64,000 nt of DNA from Thermoplasmatales archaeon. GTDB taxonomy: Archaea; Thermoplasmatota; Thermoplasmata; Thermoplasmatales; Thermoplasmataceae. Numbering within the stretch: position 1 is the stretch's first letter; each line of letters starts with the position of its first letter. The stretch spans positions 1,895,589-1,959,588 of the forward strand of contig CP060531.1 of NCBI GenBank assembly GCA_016806715.1, written 5' to 3'. Of this stretch, positions 1-9,774 are shown in pieces. Position numbers and translations under genes: made by a program. A model generated the notes under the pieces. The model did not search any database. It saw only the letters and a list, made by a program, of their open reading frames with translations, and had not been told where the DNA came from.

Positions 1-141
1 AGAGGAAGGACCATAGAAGACATGTCCGTGATGGAACGGATATTTGCCCTCGGGGAAACTTTAGCACATCTGAGGCATCTCGAGAAAATAGGTCTTATCA
101 GCAAATCTGAAAATAATGGAAGAATCAGGTATAAAATATAG
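1..141 (+). CDS. C-terminal end of a metallo-beta-lactamase-fold hydrolase (partial)
   Basis: The frame is open from the first base and stops with TAG, giving 46 residues that begin RGRTIEDMS and end RYKI. The pattern (T-I-E-D, then GETLAHLRHLEKIGLI) looks like the small winged-helix tail that follows many metallo-beta-lactamase-fold hydrolases of the LACTB2 type. The catalytic HxHxDH region lies outside the window, so the activity cannot be checked. A C-terminal winged helix of a transcription factor is an alternative reading. Confidence 0.5.
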   Translation, partial: RGRTIEDMSVMERIFALGETLAHLRHLEKIGLISKSENNGRIRYKI

Positions 142-175
142 GTTATCTGGTATAATAAAATATAAGATGGTTCGC

Positions 176-361
176 CTAAAAGAAGGATTTCTTTATTGCC
201 CCATCCACTTTTGTTTTTAGGTCCGGGGTGATCTCGGTGATGTTGTGTGCAGATTTTGCATGCTCAACTATCTTTGGCATAAGTTCTTCCTTGGTTTTTG
301 CCTTTGTTTCGAACCCGCAATCCATTCCTATGTCTTTGCACTTAAAGTTGTATGATGCCAT
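176..361 (-). CDS. DUF1059 small metal-binding-type protein
   Basis: A 61-residue protein with an N-terminal FKCKDIGMDCGF motif (two cysteines six residues apart) and a later HAKSAH histidine pair. This matches the DUF1059 family of predicted small metal-binding proteins, which are usually 50-60 residues long and of unknown role. The length is full for the family. It converges on the end of the preceding hydrolase with about 35 bases between them. No partner gene is obvious. Confidence 0.75.
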   Translation of the reverse strand: MASYNFKCKDIGMDCGFETKAKTKEELMPKIVEHAKSAHNITEITPDLKTKVDGAIKKSFF

Positions 362-472
362 TTTTCTCTAATTATCATTAGAAAGAAGTTATTAAAGGTT
401 ATTGCTGGTTATGCTCTCATTGGTCATGAAATACACAGTGTCTGTTTACACCGGGCGATTATTTAAAAGGTA

Positions 473-544
473 TGCGGAAGCCGGGATTTGAACCCGGGTT
501 AAGGGCTTGGGAAGCCCCTGTGATAACCGCTACACTACTCCCGC
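473..544 (-). tRNA. tRNA-Gly (anticodon CCC)
   Basis: The minus strand folds as a cloverleaf: acceptor GCGGGAG pairs with CTTCCGC, the anticodon stem GGGGC/GCCCT encloses the loop TTCCCAA, and the T arm carries GGTTCAAATCC. The anticodon is CCC, reading GGG glycine codons. No intron is seen and CCA is not encoded. The base after the acceptor stem is A on the minus strand. Confidence 0.93.
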
Positions 545-708
545 ACAGGTGCATCGGGTATAATGGTCTTGGAATATTGAAAGCTTATAGATAAATGAAA
601 CGGCATAAGCTCAAATATTGTGCAACATGGATTCATGGATTTCTCCCGTAACTAGGAGATCACGCGTCTCGAATAAAAAATATAGCGGATGACCTGTTAC
701 CCTGCTGA

Positions 709-1398
709 TTGCAGGGCTCGAACAATAAAAACAGTACCTTGGTCAGTACGATGGCGATTATTTCAGCAGGCTACCTGCCGTCGGGCATTGCATTTGGATC
801 ACTGTCCATTGCCCTCCACGTTAACATGATCTACGCGATTGCACTTTCACTCCTTGTTTATTCTGGTGCGGTGCAATCTGCATTCCTGGGATACTGGGCA
901 ACCGGGATAGATCCCTTCTCCATGATCATCACTGCTTTCCTGCTTAACCTGAGGCACACTTTTTACGGGGCACATATAGAATCCAGCAAGGGAATCATCA
1001 GTTTGCGCGAAATAGGATCTGTCGGTCCGTTGCTTACTGACGAGGTTTATGCCATTGCAGTCAGTTATCCCTCATTATCCATTCTTAATCTTAACGGCAT
1101 AGCCCTTTACGCTTACTTTAACTGGTTTGCGGGAACCGCAATCGGTATTATTGCTGCGAGCTTCGCTCCTTCCGCAGTACTTGGCATTCTGTTTCTGGCG
1201 CTTCCAGCGCTCTTTCTGGGACTATTGGTTCCGAGGATCAGGAACAGGTACGGACTGGCCACTGCACTGACGTCAGGTGCTGTAGCACTGTTTGGGAGGA
1301 TTTTTAACCTGCCGCCATTCTTCATCATCATCCCAATAATCCTTGGAGTCCTGGCCGGTATACTGATCGGAAAGCTCACGGGTGGGGTGAGGTCATGA
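709..1398 (+). CDS. azlC: AzlC family branched-chain amino acid permease subunit
   Basis: A 229-residue, very hydrophobic protein with the AzlC signature early on (YLPSGIAFGSLS, then LVYSGAVQSAF) and a conserved LRHTFYGAHI stretch near residue 85. AzlC with AzlD forms a two-component exporter for branched-chain amino acids or their analogues in the cytoplasmic membrane. The open frame starts at a TTG; the first ATG is at 751 and would still leave the conserved core, so the start is uncertain. The stop overlaps the azlD start (ATGA), so the two genes are translationally coupled. Confidence 0.88.
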   Translation: MQGSNNKNSTLVSTMAIISAGYLPSGIAFGSLSIALHVNMIYAIALSLLVYSGAVQSAFLGYWATGIDPFSMIITAFLLNLRHTFYGAHIESSKGIISLREIGSVGPLLTDEVYAIAVSYPSLSILNLNGIALYAYFNWFAGTAIGIIAASFAPSAVLGILFLALPALFLGLLVPRIRNRYGLATALTSGAVALFGRIFNLPPFFIIIPIILGVLAGILIGKLTGGVRS

Positions 1399-1691
1399 AT
1401 TACGATTTGATACTTTTGCTCGTGGTGCTTGCCATAATGAGTTTTGCACAGAGAGTGCTGCCCTGGATATTTTATTCGAAGATCAAATCAGGGGCCTCAT
1501 CACTTGAAAAGACATTTGACCTTTTTGCCATATCTGCTTTCTCAGCTCTTCTGGTTTATAATGTAACGAGCTTCAGCCCATTAACCCTGGTTGCACTTGC
1601 CATAGCCCTGCTTGTAACAATTAAATTCCACAACACTGGACTAACCGTGCTTGTAGCACTGGCCGTTATTTCTTTATCTCTGGTTTTATAA
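1395..1691 (+). CDS. azlD: AzlD family branched-chain amino acid transport subunit
   Basis: A 98-residue membrane protein with about three hydrophobic segments and the AzlD-like FAQRVLPWIFYSK motif near residue 20. It is the small partner of AzlC. The ATG overlaps the azlC stop by four bases. The gene ends 16 bases before the end of the convergent gdhA. Confidence 0.85.
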   Translation: MNYDLILLLVVLAIMSFAQRVLPWIFYSKIKSGASSLEKTFDLFAISAFSALLVYNVTSFSPLTLVALAIALLVTIKFHNTGLTVLVALAVISLSLVL

Positions 1692-1696
1692 AAAAA
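1690..1696 (-). terminator. Poly-T stop for gdhA
   Basis: On the minus strand a run of seven T lies just beyond the gdhA stop codon. T-runs at gene ends are the usual archaeal transcription stop. The short gap between two convergent genes supports this reading. Confidence 0.5.
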
Positions 1697-1707
1697 AGGG
1701 AGGTGGT

Positions 1708-2958
1708 TCAGTACCAGCCTCTTGACTTCATGGCATCGGCTACTCTCTTTACCGATATTATGTAGGCACCCATTCTTGGGTCAACTTTGTATTTGTCCGC
1801 CATTGCGAGCACATCGTTTGCGGCCTGTGTCATCTTCTTGTCCAGTTTCTGGTATACCTCTTCCTGGGTCCAGTAATAGCCGCCAACGTTCTGCACCCAC
1901 TCAAAGTAGGACACAGTAACGCCTCCAGAGTTCGAGAGAAAGTCTGGTAGAACCAGTATCTTGTTCTTGAAGAATATCTCATCTGCGTCAGGAGTGGTAG
2001 GTCCATTCGCCAGTTCAAGGATGATCTTCGCCTTTACCTTCGATGCGTTTGATCCGGTGAGCTGGTTTTCTATTGCTGCGGGTATAAGTACGTCAACTTT
2101 GAGTTCGAGGAGCTCCTCGTTGGTTATGTTTTTTGTTCCAGGGAATCCCTGCACTGAGCCGGTTTTCTTCTTGTGTTCCATGAGTTTCTCGTAGTCTATC
2201 CCGTTCTCTGAATAGATTCCGCCCTTTGTGTCTGAAATTGCAACTACCTTCGATCCAAAGTGTTCGATCACGAGCTTATGCGCAAACTGACCTGCGTTTC
2301 CAAATCCCTGCACTGCAACTGTTGCTTTCTTGAGGTCGAGTCCTATCTTTTTTGCACCCTCTCTCAACACGTACATTCCGCCTTTCGCGGTTGCATCTCC
2401 TCTTCCAAGTGATCCGCCGAGATCAAGAGGCTTACCGGTAATTACTCCCGGAGCTGAATGCCTTACGACATTTTCATATTCGTCCATCATCCATCCCATG
2501 ATCTGTGGGGTTGTGTAAACATCTGGTGCAGGAACATCAATCTCTGGGCCGATAGAATCAGCGACTGCCCTGATATATCCTCTGCTTAGTCTCTCGAGTT
2601 CCCCGAGGCTCAGTTTCTTGGTGTCGCATATTACTCCACCCTTTGAACCTCCATAAGGAAGATCGGTGACGGCCGTTTTCCAGGTCATCCAGGCAGATAG
2701 TGCCTTAACTGTGGATAGAGTTTCCTGCGGGTGAAATCTTATTCCACCTTTGGTTGGTCCCCTTGCATTATTGTATCTTACCCTGAAGCCGGTGAAGACC
2801 TGGGTTGTTCCGTCATCCATCCTTACCGGTATCCTTACCTGAAGGATTCTCTGAGGCTCGCTTAGCAGGGCAAGTGCTTGCTTGTCCAGATTCATTATCT
2901 TGGCTGCTCTGTTGAGTTGCTTTACAGCAATATCAAACGGGTCTAAATTCTCTGTCAT
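1708..2958 (-). CDS. gdhA: Glutamate dehydrogenase
   Basis: A 416-residue Glu/Leu/Phe/Val dehydrogenase: glutamate + NAD(P) + water to 2-oxoglutarate + ammonia. The catalytic-lysine region (PYGGSKGGV), the KGGIRFHP substrate-side stretch and the Rossmann motif VQGFGNAG are all present. The ATG at 2958 is preferred over the longer frame to 3006 because GGTGA sits four bases ahead of it and the shorter protein (MTENLDPFD) fits the family start. Coenzyme preference cannot be read with confidence. It stands alone with its own T-run at the 3' end. Confidence 0.93.
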   Translation of the reverse strand: MTENLDPFDIAVKQLNRAAKIMNLDKQALALLSEPQRILQVRIPVRMDDGTTQVFTGFRVRYNNARGPTKGGIRFHPQETLSTVKALSAWMTWKTAVTDLPYGGSKGGVICDTKKLSLGELERLSRGYIRAVADSIGPEIDVPAPDVYTTPQIMGWMMDEYENVVRHSAPGVITGKPLDLGGSLGRGDATAKGGMYVLREGAKKIGLDLKKATVAVQGFGNAGQFAHKLVIEHFGSKVVAISDTKGGIYSENGIDYEKLMEHKKKTGSVQGFPGTKNITNEELLELKVDVLIPAAIENQLTGSNASKVKAKIILELANGPTTPDADEIFFKNKILVLPDFLSNSGGVTVSYFEWVQNVGGYYWTQEEVYQKLDKKMTQAANDVLAMADKYKVDPRMGAYIISVKRVADAMKSRGWY

Positions 2959-3078
2959 GTTTTCACCAATTGCCTCTTTAGGAGGCATGCCATAATTACC
3001 TGACAATAGTTTAACCTTTGCTGCAATATCTAAGCCGTGGCAACTACCAACGGAATGAATGCATAAACCGTTTCCTGG

Positions 3079-6000
3079 CTAATTTTTGTGATTCAAGGCA
3101 GGTTTCACCTGATAGTATTCCCTTATCTCCCTGTAATCCACAGAGATTGCCCTCTCCATTGATTCAAAAAGAAACCTAGCCAGGCGCATGTTGGTGATCA
3201 ATGGTATACTCCTGAAAATTGCGATTCTCCTGATCTGAAAAGAATCCTTGACCTGATCAACAATCTCACTTGGCGTGTTTAGCACAAGGAAAATTTGTTT
3301 CGTCGAGATAATCTGGTCTATTCTTGGTTCCCTGATATCGCCTATTTTGTAAACTATTGTGCTCTTTATTCCAGCTTCCATAAGTGCATCGTGCGTACCG
3401 ATGGTTGCATATATCACGCCGTTGAATTTCTTCAGGAAGGGTGAGAGAAAATGCAATCCAGACTTATCACGATCATTGACGCTCAGAATCATGGATCCGC
3501 CTTCCCTGAACCTGGAACCGGAAATTGCCATGGCCTTGGTTATGGCCTCCTCAGGGGTTGACCCTATCCCCATTCCCTCCCCCGTGGACTTCATTTCCGG
3601 CGAAAGTATCGGGTCAAGGTCCTCAAATCTCTTGAATGGAAAAACCGGGATCTTGATGAAGTAGGATTTCATATCGGCGTTCTGGATACGAGGCAGGTGC
3701 CCCCCCAGCATGGCATCGACTGCATGAGCCACCCAGTTTATTCCGGTTGCCTTTGAGACAAACGGTACTGACCTGCTGGATCTCGTGTTCAGCTCTATTA
3801 TGTAAACCCCGGAATCGTTTGAAGCCAGCTGCAGGTTAGACAGTCCGACCAGATTGAAAGAAGGCACAAGCAGGCTGACTATTCTTTCTATCTCCCTCAT
3901 TACCTTTTCTGGCACAATGGATCGGCCCATTATCATCGTGGCATCACCGGAATGTGTTCCAGCCTCCTCTATATGCAGGCATACACCGCATATGGCAAAA
4001 GACTGACCGTCAGAGACAAAATCAACGTCAATCTCGTCTGCATTTTCGACATACCGGCTTATCAGTATCGGGAAACCCGGGCGTTCCCTGAATAACTCTT
4101 CAGAACGATTCATAAGCGATTCGCGATCGTTGATTATGTCCATTGCCCGGCCGCCGATTATGAAGCTTGACCTAAGTATTACAGGAAGCCTGATCTCCTC
4201 AATCTTTGTCGACACATCCTGAAGGTTTGAAACTGTAGTATACTCCGGCTGCAGTATCCCAAGACGCTTCATTGTTTCTGCAAAGTAAGTCCGGTCTTCA
4301 GCATGAGAGATATCCTGCGGCTTTGTGCCTAAAATTATCTCCGGTCCAAAAATTTCCGATAACTCCAGTGCCATGTTCTGTCCTGTCTGGCCGGAGAACT
4401 GTATTATTATTCCCGCAGGTTTCTCTGCCTGGATGATGTTTGAAATATGTTCCAGGGTAAGCGGCTCGAAATAAAGTACATCTGATATGTCAAAATCGGT
4501 CGAGACGGTTTCCGGATTGGAATTGACCATTATGGTGGTGTACCCATCGGACCTCAGCTTCTTTATCGCCTTTACTGAGCCATAGTCAAATTCAAGACCC
4601 TGTGATATCCTGTTCGGGCCTGATCCGATGATCATGATTTTCTTTTCTCCTGTAGTTGCGTTCCTATCATTTTCCACTTCATAGGTTGAATACATGTATG
4701 GAGTGGTGGAAACGAATTCTCCAGAGCAGGTGTCTATGGACTTAAACTGTGGAAAGATGCCCTTTTCTAACCTGTACTTGAAAACATCAACTGCCTGAAG
4801 ATGAGCAAATGAAGAAATTATTGCATCTGATACGCCAAGCCTCTTCAGCGCAGGAAGATTTTCAGGGATAGAACCGACCTCTATGCCCGCAAGAGCCTGG
4901 ACAATATTCCTGATCTTCCATACAAAGAACGGATCATAACCACTTCTGGCTGATATCTCCTCGACCTTGAAATTCCTGAAAAGTGCCTCGAATATTGCGT
5001 AAAGCCTCAGGTCACTCGGTACGGAGATATATTCCCAGATGCGCTCGTCAGATTCGAAGATGCGGATTTTCCCTGCCATATCGTTGTCAAGGGATGCTAT
5101 GGCCTTCATCATGGCTTCTTCAAATGTCCTCCCGATCCCCATTACCTCACCTATGGATTTCATCTGTACACCAAGCGTTCTGGTAACATGGAACTTGTCA
5201 AATGGCCATCTGGGGATCTTGACAGTCACATAATCGAGAGAGGGCTCAAATGCGGCAAATGTGTTCCTGGTGATGGGATTGCGGATTTCATTGAGATTGT
5301 ATCCAACAGCAATCTTGGATGCAATTCTTGCGATTGGGTAACCGCTGGCCTTTGAGGCAAGCGCAGATGATCTCGAGGTCCTGGGGTTGACTTCCACGAT
5401 AAAATATTTTTCACTCTCAGGATCAAGAGCAAACTGGATATTGCAGGCACCAATTATTCCAAGCGATGAGATTACCCTGATTGCCGAACGCCTCAGCATC
5501 TGGTACTCAATGTCGCTTAGTGTCTGGGATGGAGTAACAACGATGCTTTCACCAGTGTGCACACCCATGGGATCAAGGTTCTCCATGTTGCAGACTGTGA
5601 TGCAGTTTCCAGTATTATCCCGTATGACCTCATACTCAATCTCCTTCAGTCCTAGCAGGGAAGTCTCCACTTCGATAGAGTCGGAAGAATATGACTTGAA
5701 AAACCAGTCGCAGAATTTTTTCAGATCATCCATATTGTTCATTATGGACCCTCCTGATCCGCCGAGCGAGAACGACGTCCTGGCTATGACCGGAAACTTT
5801 CCTATCTGCTCCGCCTGTTCCATGAAACGAGCGGAAGTGAGCGTATGCGATTCCGCCACCGGTTCGCCTATTTCCAGCATCCTTTCGTGAAATTTCCTTC
5901 GATCCTCTGCAAGTGAGATTGACTTGACTTCCGTTCCCAGCACCTTCAAGGAAAGTTCCCTTATAACGCCGGATGATTCCATTTCAATTGCAAGGTTCAG

Positions 6001-6285
6001 TGCTGTCTGTCCCCCCACGGAGAAAAATACCGAATCTATATGCTCCTTTTCAGCTATTCGCCGTACAGAGGCGACCGTAATGGGTTCAATGTATATCCTA
6101 TCCGCTATGTCGAAGTCTGTCTGTATGGTTGCAGGGTTTGAATTCAGGAGAACGGTTTTCACACCCTCCTCCTTCATGGAGAGGCAGGCCTGTGAACCGG
6201 AGTAATCAAACTCAGCCGCCTGCCCAATGACCACTGGACCGGACCCAATAATCAGAACAGTTTTTATTGAAGGGTCCCTAGGCAT
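3079..6285 (-). CDS. carB: Carbamoyl-phosphate synthase large subunit
   Basis: A full-length, about 1068-residue CarB. It makes carbamoyl phosphate from ammonia (delivered by CarA), bicarbonate and two ATP for pyrimidines and arginine. Two homologous ATP-grasp halves are visible, each opening with a GSGP motif (GSGPVVIGQ at the N-terminus, GSGPNRISQ near residue 555), followed by a C-terminal MGS-like regulatory domain (IYATIGTHDALMEAGI). The frame extends upstream to 6408, but the ATG at 6285 (MPRDPSIKTVLIIG) fits the family and overlaps the carA stop by eight bases. A seven-C run at about 3700 is in frame, which is relevant to the frameshifts elsewhere. Confidence 0.96.
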   Translation of the reverse strand: MPRDPSIKTVLIIGSGPVVIGQAAEFDYSGSQACLSMKEEGVKTVLLNSNPATIQTDFDIADRIYIEPITVASVRRIAEKEHIDSVFFSVGGQTALNLAIEMESSGVIRELSLKVLGTEVKSISLAEDRRKFHERMLEIGEPVAESHTLTSARFMEQAEQIGKFPVIARTSFSLGGSGGSIMNNMDDLKKFCDWFFKSYSSDSIEVETSLLGLKEIEYEVIRDNTGNCITVCNMENLDPMGVHTGESIVVTPSQTLSDIEYQMLRRSAIRVISSLGIIGACNIQFALDPESEKYFIVEVNPRTSRSSALASKASGYPIARIASKIAVGYNLNEIRNPITRNTFAAFEPSLDYVTVKIPRWPFDKFHVTRTLGVQMKSIGEVMGIGRTFEEAMMKAIASLDNDMAGKIRIFESDERIWEYISVPSDLRLYAIFEALFRNFKVEEISARSGYDPFFVWKIRNIVQALAGIEVGSIPENLPALKRLGVSDAIISSFAHLQAVDVFKYRLEKGIFPQFKSIDTCSGEFVSTTPYMYSTYEVENDRNATTGEKKIMIIGSGPNRISQGLEFDYGSVKAIKKLRSDGYTTIMVNSNPETVSTDFDISDVLYFEPLTLEHISNIIQAEKPAGIIIQFSGQTGQNMALELSEIFGPEIILGTKPQDISHAEDRTYFAETMKRLGILQPEYTTVSNLQDVSTKIEEIRLPVILRSSFIIGGRAMDIINDRESLMNRSEELFRERPGFPILISRYVENADEIDVDFVSDGQSFAICGVCLHIEEAGTHSGDATMIMGRSIVPEKVMREIERIVSLLVPSFNLVGLSNLQLASNDSGVYIIELNTRSSRSVPFVSKATGINWVAHAVDAMLGGHLPRIQNADMKSYFIKIPVFPFKRFEDLDPILSPEMKSTGEGMGIGSTPEEAITKAMAISGSRFREGGSMILSVNDRDKSGLHFLSPFLKKFNGVIYATIGTHDALMEAGIKSTIVYKIGDIREPRIDQIISTKQIFLVLNTPSEIVDQVKDSFQIRRIAIFRSIPLITNMRLARFLFESMERAISVDYREIREYYQVKPALNHKN

Positions 6286-7342
6286 AGTATTCCTCCACCA
6301 CCCTGTACATGAGTGAATAGAACTCCGAATAATCCCTTGGCCCCGGAGAACCTTCGGGATGGTATTGCAGGGAATACCTGCAGTTTTTATGATCGTAAAG
6401 CATTTCAACAGTTCCGTCGTTCACATCCCACTGTCCTGCATTCAGAGACGTTGAGGCCAGTGATTCAGGATCAACGGCATAACCGTGGTTATGTGAGGTG
6501 ATAAAAATGTTCTTTCCGTCGAATACAGCATGGTTGGTTCCCCTGTGCCCGAATTTCATCTTTACCGTGCGACCACCAGCAGACAATGCAAGAAGCTGGT
6601 GTCCGAGGCAAACGCCAAAGATCGGCAGCCTGCCTGAGTTCATCTTCAGGAATTCTGCGACATTCCCAAGTGAGGGATGCGCAGGATCACCAGGGCCGTT
6701 AGAAACAAATATGGCTTCATAATCTTTCTCCAGATCATTGAACTCGGTATTGTAGGGCACAACCTCAAGTGAAAAAATCTCGGATACATTGGCTAAAAGA
6801 CTTCTTTTGGTTCCGACATCAATGTAAAGAATGTTTCTTTTTCCGCCTCTTGCGATGCTGTATGGCTTCCTTGTACTTACTTCCGCAACAAGATCGCTGC
6901 TCATGGGGTCAGGCCAGCTATGGGGAATCACCGGCGAATCAAGTATATAGGCTTTCATCGAGCCATGCTCCCTTATCTTCTTTACCAGCAACCTCGTGTC
7001 TACGCCATCTATACCAGGTACACGGTTGTCTTTCAGGAACCTGTCCAACTGGGTGCCACTGTCACCAGAAAACAAGATGGAGTGGGCATCCTTTGTTATC
7101 ACTGCCCTGACCTGCGCCCTGTCGGATTCCATAATGCCCTTAATCAGGGGATAATTACCAATAGTGGAAGAAGCAAAAACAAGTATCTGCCCTCTATATG
7201 AGGGATCGGTTATTGACTCCAGATAGCCTGTCATAGCGGTCGTGAATACAATTTCGCCATAACATTCGGAATCATGACCGAAACCATTGCCTCCTATTAT
7301 GGTGCCGTCCTCCAGGACGAGAAATCTATCGGGCAAATACAT
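6278..7342 (-). CDS. carA: Carbamoyl-phosphate synthase small (glutaminase) subunit
   Basis: A 354-residue CarA. An N-terminal CPSase small-chain domain is followed by a class I glutamine amidotransferase domain with nucleophile Cys in PIFGVCLGHQ and the catalytic His-Glu in YHPEGSPGP. It supplies ammonia to CarB. The ATG at 7342 follows a GGGGGA ribosome-binding sequence. It is the first gene of a carA-carB operon on the minus strand, with overlapping stop (TAG) and start. Use of TAG as a normal stop here matters for reading in-frame TAG codons elsewhere. Confidence 0.96.
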   Translation of the reverse strand: MYLPDRFLVLEDGTIIGGNGFGHDSECYGEIVFTTAMTGYLESITDPSYRGQILVFASSTIGNYPLIKGIMESDRAQVRAVITKDAHSILFSGDSGTQLDRFLKDNRVPGIDGVDTRLLVKKIREHGSMKAYILDSPVIPHSWPDPMSSDLVAEVSTRKPYSIARGGKRNILYIDVGTKRSLLANVSEIFSLEVVPYNTEFNDLEKDYEAIFVSNGPGDPAHPSLGNVAEFLKMNSGRLPIFGVCLGHQLLALSAGGRTVKMKFGHRGTNHAVFDGKNIFITSHNHGYAVDPESLASTSLNAGQWDVNDGTVEMLYDHKNCRYSLQYHPEGSPGPRDYSEFYSLMYRVVEEYYA

Positions 7343-7770
7343 TCCCCCTAAGCTTGCAAAAATATCTGGTTATGGGGTTATCAGTCAACTTATCTAGCTT
7401 GATTTCACCATGGATTAAAAATGTAGCGTTCGCAGTTTACCTGTCAGTCAGTTATGCAATCAAACCGGTACTTCGCCATTGAATGGTTAACAAAATTCAG
7501 CCAGGTCAATTTTGCGGGGTGCGCAATCCAGTTTCATAAACGCGGAAGTGCAAGAAGAAATACGGATTGGGTGTGAAAAATATGTTCAGAACAGTATTTC
7601 AGGAAAGGGGTAATGATGAAATTCCACGGGCTCCGTGTATTGGCTTATGTTCAAAGTAAGGTAAGGAAGCATCCCGGCATAGGTATCTGGTATGAACAAC
7701 TAATTGGGAGTTTGACAGAATACACAAATTTTGCTTAAAATACTTAAGTAAGGGACAGGACTATGTAATC
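7343..7770 (+). other. 428-base gap upstream of carA and the SQR-like gene
   Basis: This divergent interval holds both promoters. Two short plus-strand frames occur: 7454-7576 (40 residues, MQSNRYFAIEWL start) and 7613-7738 (41 residues, MMKFHGLRVLAYV start, with AAAGGGGT just ahead). I do not recognise either, and they could be chance or gene remnants. Next to the SQR-like gene, CTTAAAATA at about 7734 is a plausible TATA element, overlapping the perfect palindrome TACTTAAGTA at 7741-7750. Confidence 0.4.
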
Positions 7771-8925
7771 ATGAAAACAATTGTCGTGATAGGAGGAGGC
7801 TCCGGTGGCATCAGCACCGCAAACCACCTTTCTTACAAACTCAGGGACAAGATCAAAGCAAACGAGATCAGGGTCATGCTAATGGACCCCAGCAAGTATC
7901 ATTATTATCAGCCAGGGTTCCTGGAAATCCCATTTGGACTCATGAAGAAGGAGGAGACATACAAGGAGATTGATAAGGTTCTGGCTCAGGGGGTAACGCT
8001 ACTGCAGGAAAAGGCCCTGAAAATTGACCTGGCGAACAGGTCCGTGCAAACCGACAAGGGGAAGTACACATATGACTACCTCGTAATAGCAACCGGCGCA
8101 AGATATGACTATTCTGCAATACCTGGTTTCGTTGAAGGAGTTGACCATTTCTACACCCTGGAAGGCTCAAATACTCTCAGGAAAAAGCTGAACGATTTCA
8201 AGGGCGGGACCGTGGTTGTAGGAATTTCCAGCATGCCCTATAAATGCACTCCAGCGCCACTTGAAGCTGCGTTCCTGCTGCACGATATGTTCAAGTCAAG
8301 GAATATGCAAGATAAGGTGAAAATTATCTACACATATCCTATGCCAATGGTTTTCCCGGACAAGAGAATATCGGATTTCGCCTTGGGGTTATTCAAGGAG
8401 AAAGGTATAGAATCGGTGCTGGATTTCAAGCTGAAAGAGGTGGATTCCAAGAGCAGGGACCTGATCTCCATTAGCGGCGAAAAGATTCATTATGATCTTG
8501 CACTAATCGCGCCCCCTCATCGCGGCAGCGAACTCATCGCGGCTTCCGGTTTCGGCGATCAGTCCGACTGGGTACCGGTGGATAAATTTACCCTCAATAT
8601 AACCGGTTATAAAAACGCCTTTGCCATCGGAGACGCGACGAACCTTCAGGTCTCTAAGGCCGGTTCCGTAGCCGATGCTGAAGCGGTCGTGGTATCGAAC
8701 AGGATAGCAGAGGAAATTGATGGCTACAATCCTGAAACACTGTATGACGGATCCGGTGGAGCACTGATGATAACCGGAATAGGGAAGGCGTCAATGATCT
8801 CGTCAAATTACAATCTTTCACCAGTATTCATGCCTGAGAGCTATTCGTTTTACTGGCTGAAACTGATCTACAACAAGGTATACTGGAACATGACTGCCAA
8901 AGCTGTCCTTAGTGAGGTGGCATAA
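7771..8925 (+). CDS. SQR-like FAD/pyridine-nucleotide oxidoreductase
   Basis: A 384-residue flavoprotein of the sulfide:quinone oxidoreductase / NDH-2 superfamily. The FAD-binding GGGSGGIS motif is at residues 8-15, the second dinucleotide-binding region is near VVVGISS, and the C-terminal FAD-contact motif is FAIGDATN. PYKCTPAPLEAAFLL matches the central cysteine segment of SQR enzymes, but Cys159 is the only cysteine in the protein. Classical SQRs use further cysteines for polysulfide chemistry, so sulfide oxidation is plausible but not assured. The stop overlaps the start of a DUF1641 gene by one base, a common pairing. Confidence 0.75.
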   Translation: MKTIVVIGGGSGGISTANHLSYKLRDKIKANEIRVMLMDPSKYHYYQPGFLEIPFGLMKKEETYKEIDKVLAQGVTLLQEKALKIDLANRSVQTDKGKYTYDYLVIATGARYDYSAIPGFVEGVDHFYTLEGSNTLRKKLNDFKGGTVVVGISSMPYKCTPAPLEAAFLLHDMFKSRNMQDKVKIIYTYPMPMVFPDKRISDFALGLFKEKGIESVLDFKLKEVDSKSRDLISISGEKIHYDLALIAPPHRGSELIAASGFGDQSDWVPVDKFTLNITGYKNAFAIGDATNLQVSKAGSVADAEAVVVSNRIAEEIDGYNPETLYDGSGGALMITGIGKASMISSNYNLSPVFMPESYSFYWLKLIYNKVYWNMTAKAVLSEVA

Positions 8926-9362
8926 TGACCCAGGACATGGACAGGGCAATTCAGCAGGTCACTGTGAAGGATAACATGGATGCACTTGTTAACATAATAG
9001 ACCTCCTTCCAACGATCTCAAAAGGGCTTGCCATGGTGGAGGACCTCAGGAAAAGAGGCGTAATCGACTCAATGCTTGGACTGGTCTACCTTCTTGCCAG
9101 CACAAAAGACATACTCAGCGACGATATGATTAACGGGCTTGGCACAACAGCAAATTCTATCCTCGGTTTATCATCCCTGACCGCATCATCCACAATTATG
9201 GACGCGCTGGGAAAAATTACCACGGGGGTATCGTCAGGAGAATTTGCAAAGGATGGCCAGATTACTGGAACATGGAGTCTCCTGAAGCAGCTTAAGGACC
9301 CGGAAGTGCAGAAAGGTCTCACAATCTTGATAAATGCTTTGAAAGTGCTGGGCAAGCAATAA
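8925..9362 (+). CDS. DUF1641 family protein
   Basis: A 145-residue protein ending in the DUF1641-like pattern W-S-L-L-K-Q-L-K-D-P-E-V-Q-K-G-L followed by NALKVLGKQ. DUF1641 proteins are small, helical, of unknown function and often encoded beside SQR-like or formate-dehydrogenase-related flavoproteins. The ATG overlaps the upstream stop, so the two are co-translated. I infer an accessory or membrane-docking role for the flavoprotein. No cysteines or clear transmembrane helices are seen. Confidence 0.75.
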   Translation: MTQDMDRAIQQVTVKDNMDALVNIIDLLPTISKGLAMVEDLRKRGVIDSMLGLVYLLASTKDILSDDMINGLGTTANSILGLSSLTASSTIMDALGKITTGVSSGEFAKDGQITGTWSLLKQLKDPEVQKGLTILINALKVLGKQ

Positions 9363-9417
9363 AAATACCCTGCATTTCTTAACTTTTCATTCGTGTAATT
9401 ATTTATTTTCTAAAATT

Positions 9418-9774
9418 CTAGATTTTACACTTATCCTTCCTGCTAAAAGACATAATGGCGTCTATTTCATCTTTGTTCAGCCTGATCAAACCCATTATTT
9501 CTTTCAGCAGTGTGGTTCTTTCCCAATTTATACTATAATAAATCCACTGAGCCTCTTTTCTCTCCTTTACAAGGCCGTAACTCCTGAGTTTTGCGAGATG
9601 CTGCGAAATATTTGACTGAGACAATGAGAGTAATTCAACCAGTTCGCAAACACAAAGTTCCTTGAGGCTTAGAATCGCCATTATGTGCAGACGGGTGGGA
9701 TCACCCAGCAACTTGAAAATGCCTGCATAATCGTTCAGTTCTCCTAAAACGTCCTGAGTTTGCATTTGTTTCAC
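9418..9774 (-). CDS. ArsR/SmtB family transcriptional regulator
   Basis: A 118-residue winged-helix protein with LGDPTRLHIMAIL, the recognition helix SQSNISQHLAKLRSYGLV and a beta-wing WIYYSI. The ELCVCEL motif at the start of the helix region matches the cysteine pair that binds metal(loid)s or senses thiol state in ArsR-type repressors; a further cysteine lies near the C-terminus. It is the last gene of the dsrE-fmdE-arsR operon, and its GTG start overlaps the fmdE-like stop (GTGA). A later ATG at about 9765 is also possible. It probably represses its own operon. Confidence 0.87.
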   Translation of the reverse strand: MKQMQTQDVLGELNDYAGIFKLLGDPTRLHIMAILSLKELCVCELVELLSLSQSNISQHLAKLRSYGLVKERKEAQWIYYSINWERTTLLKEIMGLIRLNKDEIDAIMSFSRKDKCKI